This document shows, piece after piece, positions 34,825 to 47,771 of a stretch of DNA of 64,000 nucleotides; positions within the stretch are counted from its first letter, which is position 1, and each line of letters starts with the position of its first letter. The notes under the pieces were generated by a model. It ran no database searches and was not told where the DNA came from. It worked only from the letters and a program-made list of their open reading frames with translations. This DNA comes from Ptiloglossa arizonensis (lineage: Eukaryota > Arthropoda > Insecta > Hymenoptera > Colletidae): positions 1,054,001 through 1,118,000 of the forward strand of contig NW_027478489.1 of assembly GCF_051014685.1 (NCBI RefSeq), given 5' to 3'. The position numbers and the translations under genes are program-made.

Positions 34825-37800
34825 AGAAACGCTTGAGAAACTCAAAATTTCCGCAGTTCTGATGCTCGAAACGAGTAACTAGAACGGCCTAGGGGAAAAG
34901 TACGCATACCGATGTAATCGGGCGAGTTTCTACTTTCAGATGCAACAGCAATTTTGCGGATTGATCAATCCGTTCGCGAGATATGGCAGTTTGCAAGTAA
35001 GATACGCTTGAGAAACTCAAAATTTTCGCAGTTCTGATGCTCGAAACGAATAACTAGAACGGCCTAGGGGAAAACTACACCTACAGTTGTAATCGGGCGA
35101 GTTTCTACTTTCAGATGCAACAGCAATTTTGCGGATTGATCAATCCGTTCGCGAGATATGGCAGTTTGGAGGTAAGAAACGCTTGAGAAACTCAAAATTT
35201 GCGCAGTTCTGATGCTCGAAACGAATAACTAGAACGGCCTAGGGGAAGAGTGCGCATACCGTTGTAATCGGGCGAGTTTCTACTTTCAGACGCAACAGAA
35301 ATTTTGCGGATTGGTCAATCCGATCGCGAGATATGGCAGTTTGGAGGTAAGAAACGCTTGAGAAACTCAAAATTTTCGCAGTTCTGATGCTCGAAACGAA
35401 TAACTGGAACGGCCTAGGGGAAAACTACACATACCGTTGTAATCGGGCGAGTTTCGACTTTCAGATGCAACAGAACTTTTGCGGATTTGTCAATCCTTTC
35501 GCGAGATGTGGCAGTTTGGAGGTAAGAAACGCTTGAGGAACTCAAAATTTTCGCAGTTCTGATGCTCGAAACGAATAACTAGAACGGCCTAGGGGAAAAC
35601 TACACCTACAGTTGTAATCGGGCGAGTTTCTACTTTCAGATGCAACAGAAATTTTGCGGATTGGTCAATCCGTTCGGGAGATATGGCAGTTTGGAGGTAA
35701 GAAACGCTTGAGAAACTCAAAAGTTTCGCAGTTCTGATGCTCGACACGAATAACTAGAACGGCCCAGGGGAAAAGTGCGCATACCGTTGTAATCGGGCGA
35801 GTTTCTACTTTCAGATGCAACAGAAATTTTGCGGATTGGTCAATCCGTTCGCGAGATATGGCAGTTTGGAGGTAAGAAACGCTTGAGAAACTCAAAACTT
35901 TCGCAGTTCTGATGCTCGAAACGAACAACTGAAACGGCCTAGGGGAAAACTACACATACCGTTGTAATCGGGCGAGTTTCTACTTTCAGATACAACAGAT
36001 ATTTTGCGGATTGGTCAATCCGTTCGCGAGATATGGCAGTTTGGAGATAAGAAACGCTTGAGAAACTCAAAATTTTCGCAGTTCTGATGCTCAAAACGAG
36101 TAACTAGAACGGCCTAGGGGAAAAGTACGCATATCGTTGTAATCGGGCGAGTTTCTACTTTGAGATGCAACAGAAATTTTGCGGATTGGTCAATCCGTTC
36201 GCGAGATATGGCAGTTTGGATATCAGAAATGCTTGAGAAACTCAAAATTTTCGCCGTTCTGATGCTCGAAACGAATAACTAGAACGGCCTAGGGGAAAAG
36301 TACGCATACCGTTGTAATCGGGCGAGTTTCTACTTTCAGATGCAACAGCAATTTTGCTGATTGATCAATCCGTTCGCGAGATATGGCAGTTTGGAGGTAA
36401 GAAACGCTTGAGAAACTCAAAATTTCCGCAGTTCTGATGCTCGAAACGAATAACTAGAACGGCCTAGGGGAAGAGTGCGCATACCGTTGTAATCGGGCGA
36501 GTTTCTACTTTCAGACGCAACAGAAATTTTGCGGATTGGTCAATCCGATCGCGAGATATGGCAGTTTGGAGGTAAGAAACGCTTGAGAAACTCAAAATTT
36601 TCGCAGTTCTGATGCTCGAAACGATTAACTGGAACGGCCTAGGGGAAAACCACACATACCGTTGTAATCGGGCGAGTTTCGACTTTCAGATGCAACAGAA
36701 CTTTTGCGGATTGGTCAATCCTTTCGCGAGATGTGGCAGTTTGGAGGTAAGAAACGCTTGAGAAACTCAAAATTTTCGCATTTCTGATGCTCGAAACGAA
36801 TAACTAGAGCGGCCTAGGGGAAAACTACACCTACAGTTGTAATCGGGCGAGTTTCTACTTTCAGATGCAACAGAAATTTTGCGGATTGGTCAATCCGTTC
36901 GCGAGATGTGGCAGTTTGGATGTAAGAAACGCTTGAGAAACTCAAAATTTTCGCAGTTCTGATGCTCGAAACGAATAACTAGAACGGCCTAGGCGAAAAC
37001 TACACCTACAGTTGTAATCGGGCGAGTTTCTTTTTTCAGATGCAACAGAAATTTTGCGGATTGGTCAATCCGTTCGCGAGATATGGCAGGTTGGAGGTAA
37101 GAAACGCTTGAGAAACTCAAAACTTTCGCAGTTCTGATGCTCGACACGAATAACTAGAACGGCCTAGGGGAAAAGTGCGCATACCGTTGTAATCGGGCGA
37201 GTTTCTGCTTTCAGATGCAACAGAAATTTTGCGGATTGGTCAATCCGTTCGCGAGATATGGCCGTTTGGATGTAAGAAACGCTTTAGAAACTCAAAATTT
37301 TCGCAGTTCTGATGCTCGAAACGAATAACTGGAACGGCCTAGGGGAAAACTACACATACCGTTGTAATCGGGCGAGTTTCGACTTTCAGATGCAACAGAA
37401 CTTTTGCGGATTGGTCAATCCTTTCGCGAGATGTGGCAGTTTGGAGGTAAGAAACGCTTGAGAAACTCAAAATTTTCGCATTTCTGATGCTCGAAACGAA
37501 TAACTAGAACGGCCTAGGAGAAAACTACACCCACAGTTGTAATCGGGCGAGTTTCTACTTTCAGATGCAACAGAAATTTTGCGGATTGGTCAATCCGTTC
37601 GCGAGATATGGCAGTTTGGATGTAAGAAACGCTTGAGAAACTCAAAACTTTCGCAGTTCTGATGCTCGAAACGAATAACTAGAACGGCCCAGGGGAAAAG
37701 TGCGCATACCGTTGTAATCGGGCGAGTTTCTACTTTCAGATGCAACAGAAATTTTGCGGATTGGTCAATCCGTTCGCGAGATATGGCAGTTTCGAGATAA

Positions 37801-38324
37801 GAAATGCATGAGAAACTCAAAATTTTCGCCGTTCTGATGCTCGAAACGAATAACTAGAACGGCCTAGGGGAAAAGTACGCATACCGTTGTAATCGGGCGA
37901 GTTTCTATTTTCAGATGCAACAGAGATTTTGCGGATTGATCAATCCGTTCGCGAGATATGGCAGTTTGGAGGTAAGAAACGCTTGAGAAACTCAAAATTT
38001 GCGCAGCTCTGATGCTCGAAACGAATAACTAGAACGGCCTAGGGGAAGAGTGCGCATACCGTTGTAATCGGGCGAGTTTCTACTTTCAGACGCAACAGAA
38101 ATTTTGCGGATTGGTCAATCCGTTCGCGAGATATGGCCGTTTGGATGTAAGAAACGCTTTAGAAGCTCAAAATTTTCGCAGTTCTGATGCTCGAAACGAA
38201 TGACTAGGACGGCCTAGGGGAGAAGTACGCATACCGTTGTAATCGGGCGAGTTTCTACTTTCAGATACAACAGAAATTTTGGGGATTGGTCAATCCGTTT
38301 GCGAGGTGTGGCAGTTTGGATGTA

Positions 38325-39724
38325 AGAAACGCTTGAGAAACTCAAAATTTTCGCAGTTCTGATGCTCGAAACGAGTAACTAGAACGGCCTAGGGGAAAAG
38401 TACGCATACCGATGAAACCGGGCGAGTTTCTACTTTCAGAAGCAACAGAAATTTTGCGGATTGGTCAATCCGTTCGCGAGATATGGCAGTTTGGAGGTAA
38501 GAAACGCTTGAGAAACTCAAAATTTTCGCAGTTCTGATGCTCGAAACGAATGACTAGGACGGCCTAGGCGAAAACTACACATACCGTTGTAATCGGGCGA
38601 GTTTCGACTTTCAGATGCAACAGAACTTTTGCGGATTGGTCAATCCTTTCGCGAGATGTGGCAGTTTGGAGGTAAGAAACGCTTGAGAAACTCAAAATTT
38701 TCGCAGTTCTGATGCTCAAAACGAGTAACTAGAACGGCCTAGGGGAAAAGTACGCATATCGTTGTAATCGGGCGAGTTTCTACTTTCAGATGCAACAGAA
38801 ATTTTGCGGATTGGTCAATCCGTTCGCGAGATATGGCAGTTTGGAGATCAGAAATGCTTGAGAAACTCAAAATTTTCGCCGTTCTGATGCTCGAAACGAA
38901 TAACTAGAACGGCCTAGGGGAAAAGTACGCATACCGTTGTAATCGGGCGAGTTTCGACTTTCAAATGCAACAGAAATTTTGCGGATTGATCAATCCGTTC
39001 GCGAGATATGGCAGTTTGGAGGTAAGAAACGCTTGAGAAACTCAAAATTTGCGCAGTTCTGATGCTCGAAACGAATAACTAGAACGGCCTAGGCGAAGAG
39101 TGCGCATACCGTTGTAATCGGGCGAGTTTCTACTTTCAGACGCAACAGAAATTTTGCGGATTGGTCAATCCGTTCGCGAGATATGACCGTTTGGATGTAA
39201 GAAACGCTTTAGAAACTCAAAATTTTCGCAGTTCTGATGCTCGAAACGAATAACTAGAACGGCCCAGGGGAAAAGTGCGCATACCATTGTAATCGGGCGA
39301 GTTTCTACTTTAAAATGCAACAGAAATTTTGCGGATTTGTCAATCCGTTCGCGAGATATGGCAGTTTGGAGATCAGAAATGCTTGAGAAACTCAAAATTT
39401 TCGCCGTTCTGATCCTCGAAACGAATAACTAGAACGGCCTAGGGGAAAAGTACGCATACCGTTGTAATCGGGCGAGTTTCGACTTTCAAATGCAACAGAA
39501 ATTTTGCGGATTGATCAATCCGTTCGCGAGATATGGCAGTTTGCAAGTAAGATACGCTTGAGAAACTCAAAATTTTCGCAGTTCTGATGCTCGAAACGAA
39601 TAACTGGAACGGCCTAGGGGAAAACTACACATACCGTTGTAATCGGGCGAGTTTCTACTTTCAGATACAACAGAAATTTTGGGGATTGGTCAATCCGTTT
39701 GCGAGATGTGGCAGTTTGGATGTA
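38325..39724 (+). repeat. 8-mer HOR copy 3, 1400 bp, displaced (monomers 220-227)
   Basis: This copy lies 6300 bp (36 monomers) after copy 1 and 4900 bp (28 monomers) after copy 2. It shares CCGATGAAACCGGG with copy 1, but TAGGCGAAGAG and the following ATTTCCGC monomer with copy 2. It is therefore a mosaic of the two tandem copies, or they have changed since. The preceding monomer (38150) is itself a hybrid ending in TTTTGGGG. Confidence 0.8.
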
Positions 39725-41999
39725 AGAAACGCTTGAGAAACTCAAAATTTCCGCAGTTCTGATGCTCGAAACGAGTAACTAGAACGGCCTAGGGGAAAAG
39801 TACGCATACCGATGTAATCGGGCGAGTTTCTACTTTCAGATGCAACAGAAATTTTGTGGATTGGTCGATCCGTTCGCGAGATATGGCAGTTTGGAAGTAA
39901 GAAACGCTTGAGAAACTCAAAATTTTCGCAGTTCTGATGCTCGAAACGAATAACTAGAACGGCCTAGGGGAAAACTACACCTACAGTTGTAATCGGGCGA
40001 GTTTCTACTTTCAGATGCAACAGAAGTTTTGCGGATTGGTCAATCCGTTCGCGAGATATGGCAGTTTGGAGATAAGAAACGCTTGAGAAACTCAAAATTT
40101 TCGCAGTTCTGATGCTCAAAACGAGTAACTAGAACGGCCTAGGGGAAAAGTACGCATATCGTTGTAATCGGGCGAGTTTCTACTTTCAGATGCAACAGAA
40201 ATTTTGCGGATTGGTCAATCCGTTCGCGAGATATGGCAGTTTGGAGATCAGAAATGCTTGAGAAACTCCAAATTTGCGCAGATCTGATGCTCGAAACGAA
40301 TAACTGGAACGGCCTAGGGGAAAACTACACATACCGTTGTAATCGGGCGAGTTTCGACTTTCAGATGCAACAGAACTTTTGCGGATTGGTCAATCCTTTC
40401 GCGAGATGTGGCAGTTTGGAGGTAAGAAACGCTTGAGAAACTCAAAATTTTCGCATTTCTGATGCTCGAAACGAATAACTAGAACGGCCTAGGGGAAAAC
40501 TACACCTACAGTTGTAATCGGGCGAGTTTCTACTTTCAGATGCAACAGCAATTTTGCGGATTGATCAATCCGTTCGCGAGATATGGCAGTTTGGAGGTAA
40601 GAAACGCTTGAGAAACTCAAAATTTGCGCAGTTCTGATGCTCGAAACGAATAACTAGAACGGCCTAGGGGAAGAGTGCGCATACCGTTGTAATCGGGCGA
40701 GTTTCTACTTTCAGACGCAACAGAAATTTTGCGGATATGTCAATCCGATCGCGAGATATGGCAGTTTGGAGGTAAGAAACGCTTGAGAAACTCAAAATTT
40801 TCGCAGTTCTGATGCTCGAAACGAATAACTGGAACGGCCTAGGGGAAAACTACACATACCGTTGTAATCGGGCGAGTTTCTACTTTCAGATGCAACAGAA
40901 ATTTTGCGGATTGGTCAATCCGTTCGGGAGATATGGCAGTTTGGAGGTAAGAAACGCTTGAGAAACTCAAAAGTTTCGCAGTTCTGATGCTCGACACGAA
41001 TAACTAGAACGGCCTAGGGGAAAAGTGCGCATACCGTTGTAATCGGGCGAGTTTCTGCTTTCAGATGCAACAGAAATTCTGCGGATTGGTCAATCCGTTC
41101 GCGAGATATGGCCGTTTGGATGTAAGAAACGCTTTAGAAACTCAAAATTTTCGCAGTTCTGATGCTCGAAACGAATAACTAGAACGGCCTAGGGGAAAAC
41201 TACACATACCGTTGTAATCGGGCGAGTTTCGACTTTCAGATGCAACAGAACTTTTGCGGATTGGTCAATCCTTTCGCGAGATGTGGCAGTTTGGAGGTAA
41301 GAAACGCTTGAGAAACTCAAAATTTTCGCATTTCTGATGCTCGAAACGAATAACTAGAACGGCCTAGGGGAAAACTACACCTACAGTTGTAATCGGGCGA
41401 GTTTCTACTTTCAGATGCAACAGAAATTTTGCGGATTGGTCAATCCGTTCGCGAGATGTGGCAGTTTGGAGGTAAGAAACGCTTGAGAAACTCAAAATTT
41501 TCGCATTTCTGATGCTCGAAACGAATAACTAGAACGGCCTAGGGGAAAACTACACCTACAGTTGTAATCGGGCGGGTTTCTACTTTCAGATGCAACAGAA
41601 ATTTTGCGGATTGGTCAATCTGTTCGCGAGATATGGCAGTTTGGAGGTAAGAAACGCTTGAGAAACTCAAAACTTTCGCAGTTCTGATGCTCGAAACGAA
41701 TAACTAGAACGGCCCAGGGGAAAAGTGCGCATACCGTTGTAATCGGGCGAGTTTCTACTTTCAGATGCAACAGAAATTTTGCGGATTGGTCAATCCGTTC
41801 GCGAGATATGGCCGTTTGGATGTAAGAAACGCTTTAGAAACTCAAAATTTTCGCAGTTCTGATGCTCGAAACGAATAACTAGAACGGCCCAGGGGAAAAG
41901 TGCGCATACCGTTGTTATCGGGCGAGTTTCTACTTTCAGATGCAACAGAAATTTTGCGGATTGGTCAATCCGTTCGCGAGGTGTGGCAGTTTGGATGTA

Positions 42000-42173
42000 A
42001 GAAACGCTTGAGAAACTCAAAATTTTCGCAGTTCTGATGCTCGAAACGAATGACTAGGACGGCCTAGGGGAGAAGTACGCATACCGTTGTAATCGGGCGA
42101 GTTTCTACTTCAAATGCAACAGAAATTTTGCGGATTGGTCAACGCGTTCGCGAGATATGGCAGTTTGCAGGTA
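42000..42173 (+). repeat. 174-bp founder-type monomer 241
   Basis: It has CTACTTCAAATGC (one T missing near 42110), GGTCAACGCG and TTTGCAGGTAAC. It opens the first 14-mer copy. The same monomer opens copies 2 and 3 at 44449-44622 and 46898-47071. Confidence 0.9.
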
Positions 42174-44448
42174 ACATACGCTTGAGAAACTCAAAATTTT
42201 CGCAGTTCTGATGCTCGAAACGAATAACTGGAACGGCCTAGGGGAAAACTACACACACCGTTGTAATCGGGCGAGTTTCTACTTTCAGATACAACAGAAA
42301 TTTTGGGGATTGGTCAATCCGTTTGCGAGGTGTGGCAGTTTGGATGTAAGAAACGCTTGAGAAACTCAAAATTTTCGCAGTTCTGATGCTCGAAACGAGT
42401 AACTAGAACGGCCTAGGGGAAAAGTACGCATACCGATGTCATCGGGCGAGTTTCTACTTTCAGATACAACAGAAATTTTGGGGATTGGTCAATCCGTTTG
42501 CGAGGTGTGGCAGTTTGGATGTAAGAAACGCTTGAGAAACTCAAAATTTTCGCAATTCTGATGCTCGAAACGAGTAACTAGAACGGCCTAGGGGAAAAGT
42601 ACGCATACCGATGTAATCGGGCGAGTATCTACTTTCAGAAGCAACAGAAATTTTGCGGATTGGTCAATCCGTTCGCGAGATATGGCAGTTTGGAGATAAG
42701 AAACGCTTGAGAAACTCAAAATTTTCGCAGTTCTGATGCTCAAAACGAGTAACAAGAACGGTCTAGGGGAAAAGTACGCATATCGTTGTAATCGGGCGAG
42801 TTTCTACTTTCAGATGCAACAGAAATTTTGCGGATTGGTCAATCCGTTCGCGAGATATGGCAGTTTGGAGGTAAGAAACGCTTGAGAAACTCAAAATTTT
42901 CGCAATTCTGATGCTCGAAACGAATAACTAGAACGGCCCAGGGGAAAAGTGCGCATACCGTTGTAATCGGGCGAGATTCTACTTTCAAATGCAACAGAAA
43001 TTTTGCGGATTGGTCAATGCGTTCGCGAGATATGGCAGTTTGGAGGTAAGAAACTCTTGAGAAACTCAAAATTTTCGCAGTTCTGATGCTCGAAACGAAC
43101 AACTGAAACGGCCTAGGGGAAAACTACACATACCGTTGTAATCGGGCGAGTTTCTACTTTCAGATACAACAGATATTTTGCGGATTGGTCAATCCGTTCG
43201 CGAGATATGGCAGTTTGGAGGTAAGAAACGCTTGAGAAACTCAAAATTTCCGCAGTTCTGATGCTCGAAACGAATAACTAGAACGGCCTAGGGGAAGAGT
43301 GCGCATACCGTTGTAATCGGGCGAGTTTCTACTTTCAGACGCAACAGAAATTTTGCGGATTGGTCAATCCGATCGCGAGATATGGCAGTTTGGATGTAAG
43401 AAACGCTTGAGAAACTCAAAATTTTCGCAGTTCTGATGCTCGAAACGATTAACTGGAACGGCCTAGGGGAAAACTACACATACCGTTGTAATCGGGCGAG
43501 TTTCGACTTTCAGATGCAACAGAACTTTTGCGGATTGGTCAATCCTTTCGCGAGATGTGGCAGTTTGGAGGTAAGAAACGCTTGAGAAACTCAAAATTTT
43601 CGCATTTCTGATGCTCGAAACGAATAACTAGAACGGCCTAGGGGAAAACTACACCTACAGTTGTAATCGGGCGGGTTTCTACTTTCAGATGCAACAGAAA
43701 TTTTGCGGATTGGTCAATCCGTTCGCGAGATATGGCAGTTTGGAGGTAAGAAACGCTTGAGAAACTCAAAACTTTCGCAGTTCTGATGCTCGAAACGAAT
43801 AACTAGAACGGCCCAGGGGAAAAGTGCGCATACCGTTGTAATCGGGCGAGTTTCTACTTTCAGATGCAACAGAAATTTTGCGGATTGGTCAATCCGTTCG
43901 CGAGATATGGCCGTTTGGATGTAAGAAACGCTTTAGAAACTCAAAATTTTCGCAGTTCTGATGCTCGAAACGAATAACTAGAACGGCCCAGGGGAAAAGT
44001 GCGCATACCGTTGTTATCGGGCGAGTTTCTACTTTCAGATGCAACAGAAATTTTGCGGATTGTTCAATCCGTTCGCGAGGTGTGGCAGTTTGGATGTAAG
44101 AAACGCTTGAGAAACTCAAAATTTTCGCAGTTCTGATGCTCGAAACGAGTAACTAGAACGGCCTAGGGGAAAAGTACGCATACCGATGTCATCGGGCGAG
44201 TTTCTACTTTCAGATACAACAGAAATTTTGGGGATTGGTCAATCCGTTTGCGAGGTGTGGCAGTTTGGATGTAAGAAACGCTTGAGAAACTCAAAATTTT
44301 CGCAGTTCTGATGCTCGAAACGAATAACTAGAACGGCCCAGGGGAAAAGTGCGCATACCGTTGTAATCGGGCGAGTTTCTACTTTCAGATGCAACAGAAA
44401 TTTTGCGGATTGGTCAATCCGTTCGCGAGATATGGCCGTTTGGATGTA
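42000..44448 (+). repeat. 14-mer HOR copy 1, 2449 bp (monomers 241-254)
   Basis: Fourteen monomers start with the 174-bp founder type, followed by S-, T- and O-like units, a unit with GCGAGATTC, R-like with AAACTCTTGAG, L with ATTTCCGC, M with GATTAAC, N with GGGCGGG, and P/Q-like units. Offset to the next copy is exactly 2449 bp. Noted differences are CGGCCTAGG against CGGACTAGG in the first unit, CGCTTGAG against CGCTTTAG at its start, and TTGTTCAATCC at 44060 against TTGGTCAATCC. Confidence 0.88.
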
Positions 44449-46897
44449 AGAAACGCTTTAGAAACTCAAAATTTTCGCAGTTCTGATGCTCGAAACGAAT
44501 GACTAGGACGGACTAGGGGAGAAGTACGCATACCGTTGTAATCGGGCGAGTTTCTACTTCAAATGCAACAGAAATTTTGCGGATTGGTCAACGCGTTCGC
44601 GAGATATGGCAGTTTGCAGGTAACATACGCTTGAGAAACTCAAAATTTTCGCAGTTCTGATGCTCGAAACGAATAACTGGAACGGCCTAGGGGAAAACTA
44701 CACACACCGTTGTAATCGGGCGAGTTTCTACTTTCAGATACAACAGAAATTTTGGGGATTGGTCAATCCGTTTGCGAGGTGTGGCAGTTTGGATGTAAGA
44801 AACGCTTGAGAAACTCAAAATTTTCGCAGTTCTGATGCTCGAAACGAGTAACTAGAACGGCCTAGGGGAAAAGTACGCATACCGATGTCATCGGGCGAGT
44901 TTCTACTTTCAGATACAACAGAAATTTTGGGGATTGGTCAATCCGTTTGCGAGGTGTGGCAGTTTGGATGTAAGAAACGCTTGAGAAACTCAAAATTTTC
45001 GCAATTCTGATGCTCGAAACGAGTAACTAGAACGGCCTAGGGGAAAAGTACGCATACCGATGTAATCGGGCGAGTATCTACTTTCAGAAGCAACAGAAAT
45101 TTTGCGGATTGGTCAATCCGTTCGCGAGATATGGCAGTTTGGAGATAAGAAACGCTTGAGAAACTCAAAATTTTCGCAGTTCTGATGCTCAAAACGAGTA
45201 ACAAGAACGGTCTAGGGGAAAAGTACGCATATCGTTGTAATCGGGCGAGTTTCTACTTTCAGATGCAACAGAAATTTTGCGGATTGGTCAATCCGTTCGC
45301 GAGATATGGCAGTTTGGAGGTAAGAAACGCTTGAGAAACTCAAAATTTTCGCAATTCTGATGCTCGAAACGAATAACTAGAACGGCCCAGGGGAAAAGTG
45401 CGCATACCGTTGTAATCGGGCGAGATTCTACTTTCAAATGCAACAGAAATTTTGCGGATTGGTCAATGCGTTCGCGAGATATGGCAGTTTGGAGGTAAGA
45501 AACTCTTGAGAAACTCAAAATTTTCGCAGTTCTGATGCTCGAAACGAACAACTGAAACGGCCTAGGGGAAAACTACACATACCGTTGTAATCGGGCGAGT
45601 TTCTACTTTCAGATACAACAGATATTTTGCGGATTGGTCAATCCGTTCGCGAGATATGGCAGTTTGGAGGTAAGAAACGCTTGAGAAACTCAAAATTTCC
45701 GCAGTTCTGATGCTCGAAACGAATAACTAGAACGGCCTAGGGGAAGAGTGCGCATACCGTTGTAATCGGGCGAGTTTCTACTTTCAGACGCAACAGAAAT
45801 TTTGCGGATTGGTCAATCCGATCGCGAGATATGGCAGTTTGGATGTAAGAAACGCTTGAGAAACTCAAAATTTTCGCAGTTCTGATGCTCGAAACGATTA
45901 ACTGGAACGGCCTAGGGGAAAACTACACATACCGTTGTAATCGGGCGAGTTTCGACTTTCAGATGCAACAGAACTTTTGCGGATTGGTCAATCCTTTCGC
46001 GAGATGTGGCAGTTTGGAGGTAAGAAACGCTTGAGAAACTCAAAATTTTCGCATTTCTGATGCTCGAAACGAATAACTAGAACGGCCTAGGGGAAAACTA
46101 CACCTACAGTTGTAATCGGGCGGGTTTCTACTTTCAGATGCAACAGAAATTTTGCGGATTGGTCAATCCGTTCGCGAGATATGGCAGTTTGGAGGTAAGA
46201 AACGCTTGAGAAACTCAAAACTTTCGCAGTTCTGATGCTCGAAACGAATAACTAGAACGGCCCAGGGGAAAAGTGCGCATACCGTTGTAATCGGGCGAGT
46301 TTCTACTTTCAGATGCAACAGAAATTTTGCGGATTGGTCAATCCGTTCGCGAGATATGGCCGTTTGGATGTAAGAAACGCTTTAGAAACTCAAAATTTTC
46401 GCAGTTCTGATGCTCGAAACGAATAACTAGAACGGCCCAGGGGAAAAGTGCGCATACCGTTGTTATCGGGCGAGTTTCTACTTTCAGATGCAACAGAAAT
46501 TTTGCGGATTGGTCAATCCGTTCGCGAGGTGTGGCAGTTTGGATGTAAGAAACGCTTGAGAAACTCAAAATTTTCGCAGTTCTGATGCTCGAAACGAGTA
46601 ACTAGAACGGCCTAGGGGAAAAGTACGCATACCGATGTCATCGGGCGAGTTTCTACTTTCAGATACAACAGAAATTTTGGGGATTGGTCAATCCGTTTGC
46701 GAGGTGTGGCAGTTTGGATGTAAGAAACGCTTGAGAAACTCAAAATTTTCGCAGTTCTGATGCTCGAAACGAATAACTAGAACGGCCCAGGGGAAAAGTG
46801 CGCATACCGTTGTAATCGGGCGAGTTTCTACTTTCAGATGCAACAGAAATTTTGCGGATTGGTCAATCCGTTCGCGAGATATGGCCGTTTGGATGTA
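44449..46897 (+). repeat. 14-mer HOR copy 2, 2449 bp (monomers 255-268)
   Basis: It repeats copy 1 unit for unit, including GAGTATCTAC, GGTCTAGG with AACAAGAACGG, the 174-bp first unit and CCGATGTCATC. The near identity points to a recent duplication; an assembly error is the alternative to exclude. Confidence 0.88.
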
Positions 46898-47771
46898 AGA
46901 AACGCTTTAGAAACTCAAAATTTTCGCAGTTCTGATGCTCGAAACGAATGACTAGGACGGACTAGGGGAGAAGTACGCATACCGTTGTAATCGGGCGAGT
47001 TTCTACTTCAAATGCAACAGAAATTTTGCGGATTGGTCAACGCGTTCGCGAGATATGGCAGTTTGCAGGTAACATACGCTTGAGAAACTCAAAATTTTCG
47101 CAGTTCTGATGCTCGAAACGAATAACTGGAACGGCCTAGGGGAAAACTACACACACCGTTGTAATCGGGCGAGTTTCTACTTTCAGATACAACAGAAATT
47201 TTGGGGATTGGTCAATCCGTTTGCGAGGTGTGGCAGTTTGGATGTAAGAAACGCTTGAGAAACTCAAAATTTTCGCAGTTCTGATGCTCGAAACGAGTAA
47301 CTAGAACGGCCTAGGGGAAAAGTACGCATACCGATGTCATCGGGCGAGTTTCTACTTTCAGATACAACAGAAATTTTGGGGATTGGTCAATCCGTTTGCG
47401 AGGTGTGGCAGTTTGGATGTAAGAAACGCTTGAGAAACTCAAAATTTTCGCAATTCTGATGCTCGAAACGAGTAACTAGAACGGCCTAGGGGAAAAGTAC
47501 GCATACCGATGTAATCGGGCGAGTATCTACTTTCAGAAGCAACAGAAATTTTGCGGATTGGTCAATCCGTTCGCGAGATATGGCAGTTTGGAGATAAGAA
47601 ACGCTTGAGAAACTCAAAATTTTCGCAGTTCTGATGCTCAAAACGAGTAACAAGAACGGTCTAGGGGAAGAGTACGCTTATCGTTGTAATCGGGCGAGTT
47701 TCTACTTTCAGATGCAACAGAAATTTTGCGGATTGGTCAATCCGTTCGCGAGATATGGCAGTTTGGAGATC
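46898..47771 (+). repeat. 14-mer HOR copy 3, truncated after five units (monomers 269-273)
   Basis: The first five units of the 14-mer follow in register. In the fifth, GGGGAAGAGTACGCTTATCG replaces GGGGAAAAGTACGCATATCG, and the end reads GGAGATC instead of GGAGGTA, after which the order departs from the HOR. The first unit shares CGGACTAGG with copy 2, so this copy is closer to copy 2 than to copy 1. Confidence 0.82.

Larger units (their letters stand above)
31676..41999 (+). repeat. Satellite domain C (monomers 182-240)
   Basis: It begins with the first 174-bp monomer. New types appear: S (CAGATACAAC with TTTTGGGGATTGG), T (GAGTAACTAG with CATACCGATG), monomers with ATGACTAGGACGG, and a Q variant with CATACCATTG, CTACTTTAAAATGC and ATTTGTC. 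L and M units of domain B type persist. Three copies of a 1400-bp 8-mer make up part of it. Monomers 200-219 (34825-38324) and 228-240 (39725-41999) are mixtures of N, O, K, L, M, P and R types in which I saw no further regular HOR. Confidence 0.78.

Noticed and set aside
42000..47771. Assembly duplication as the only explanation of the 2449-bp copies
   Set aside because: The copies have real differences (for example in their first unit and near 44060) and the third is truncated, which argues for biological copies; read evidence would still be needed to confirm copy number.
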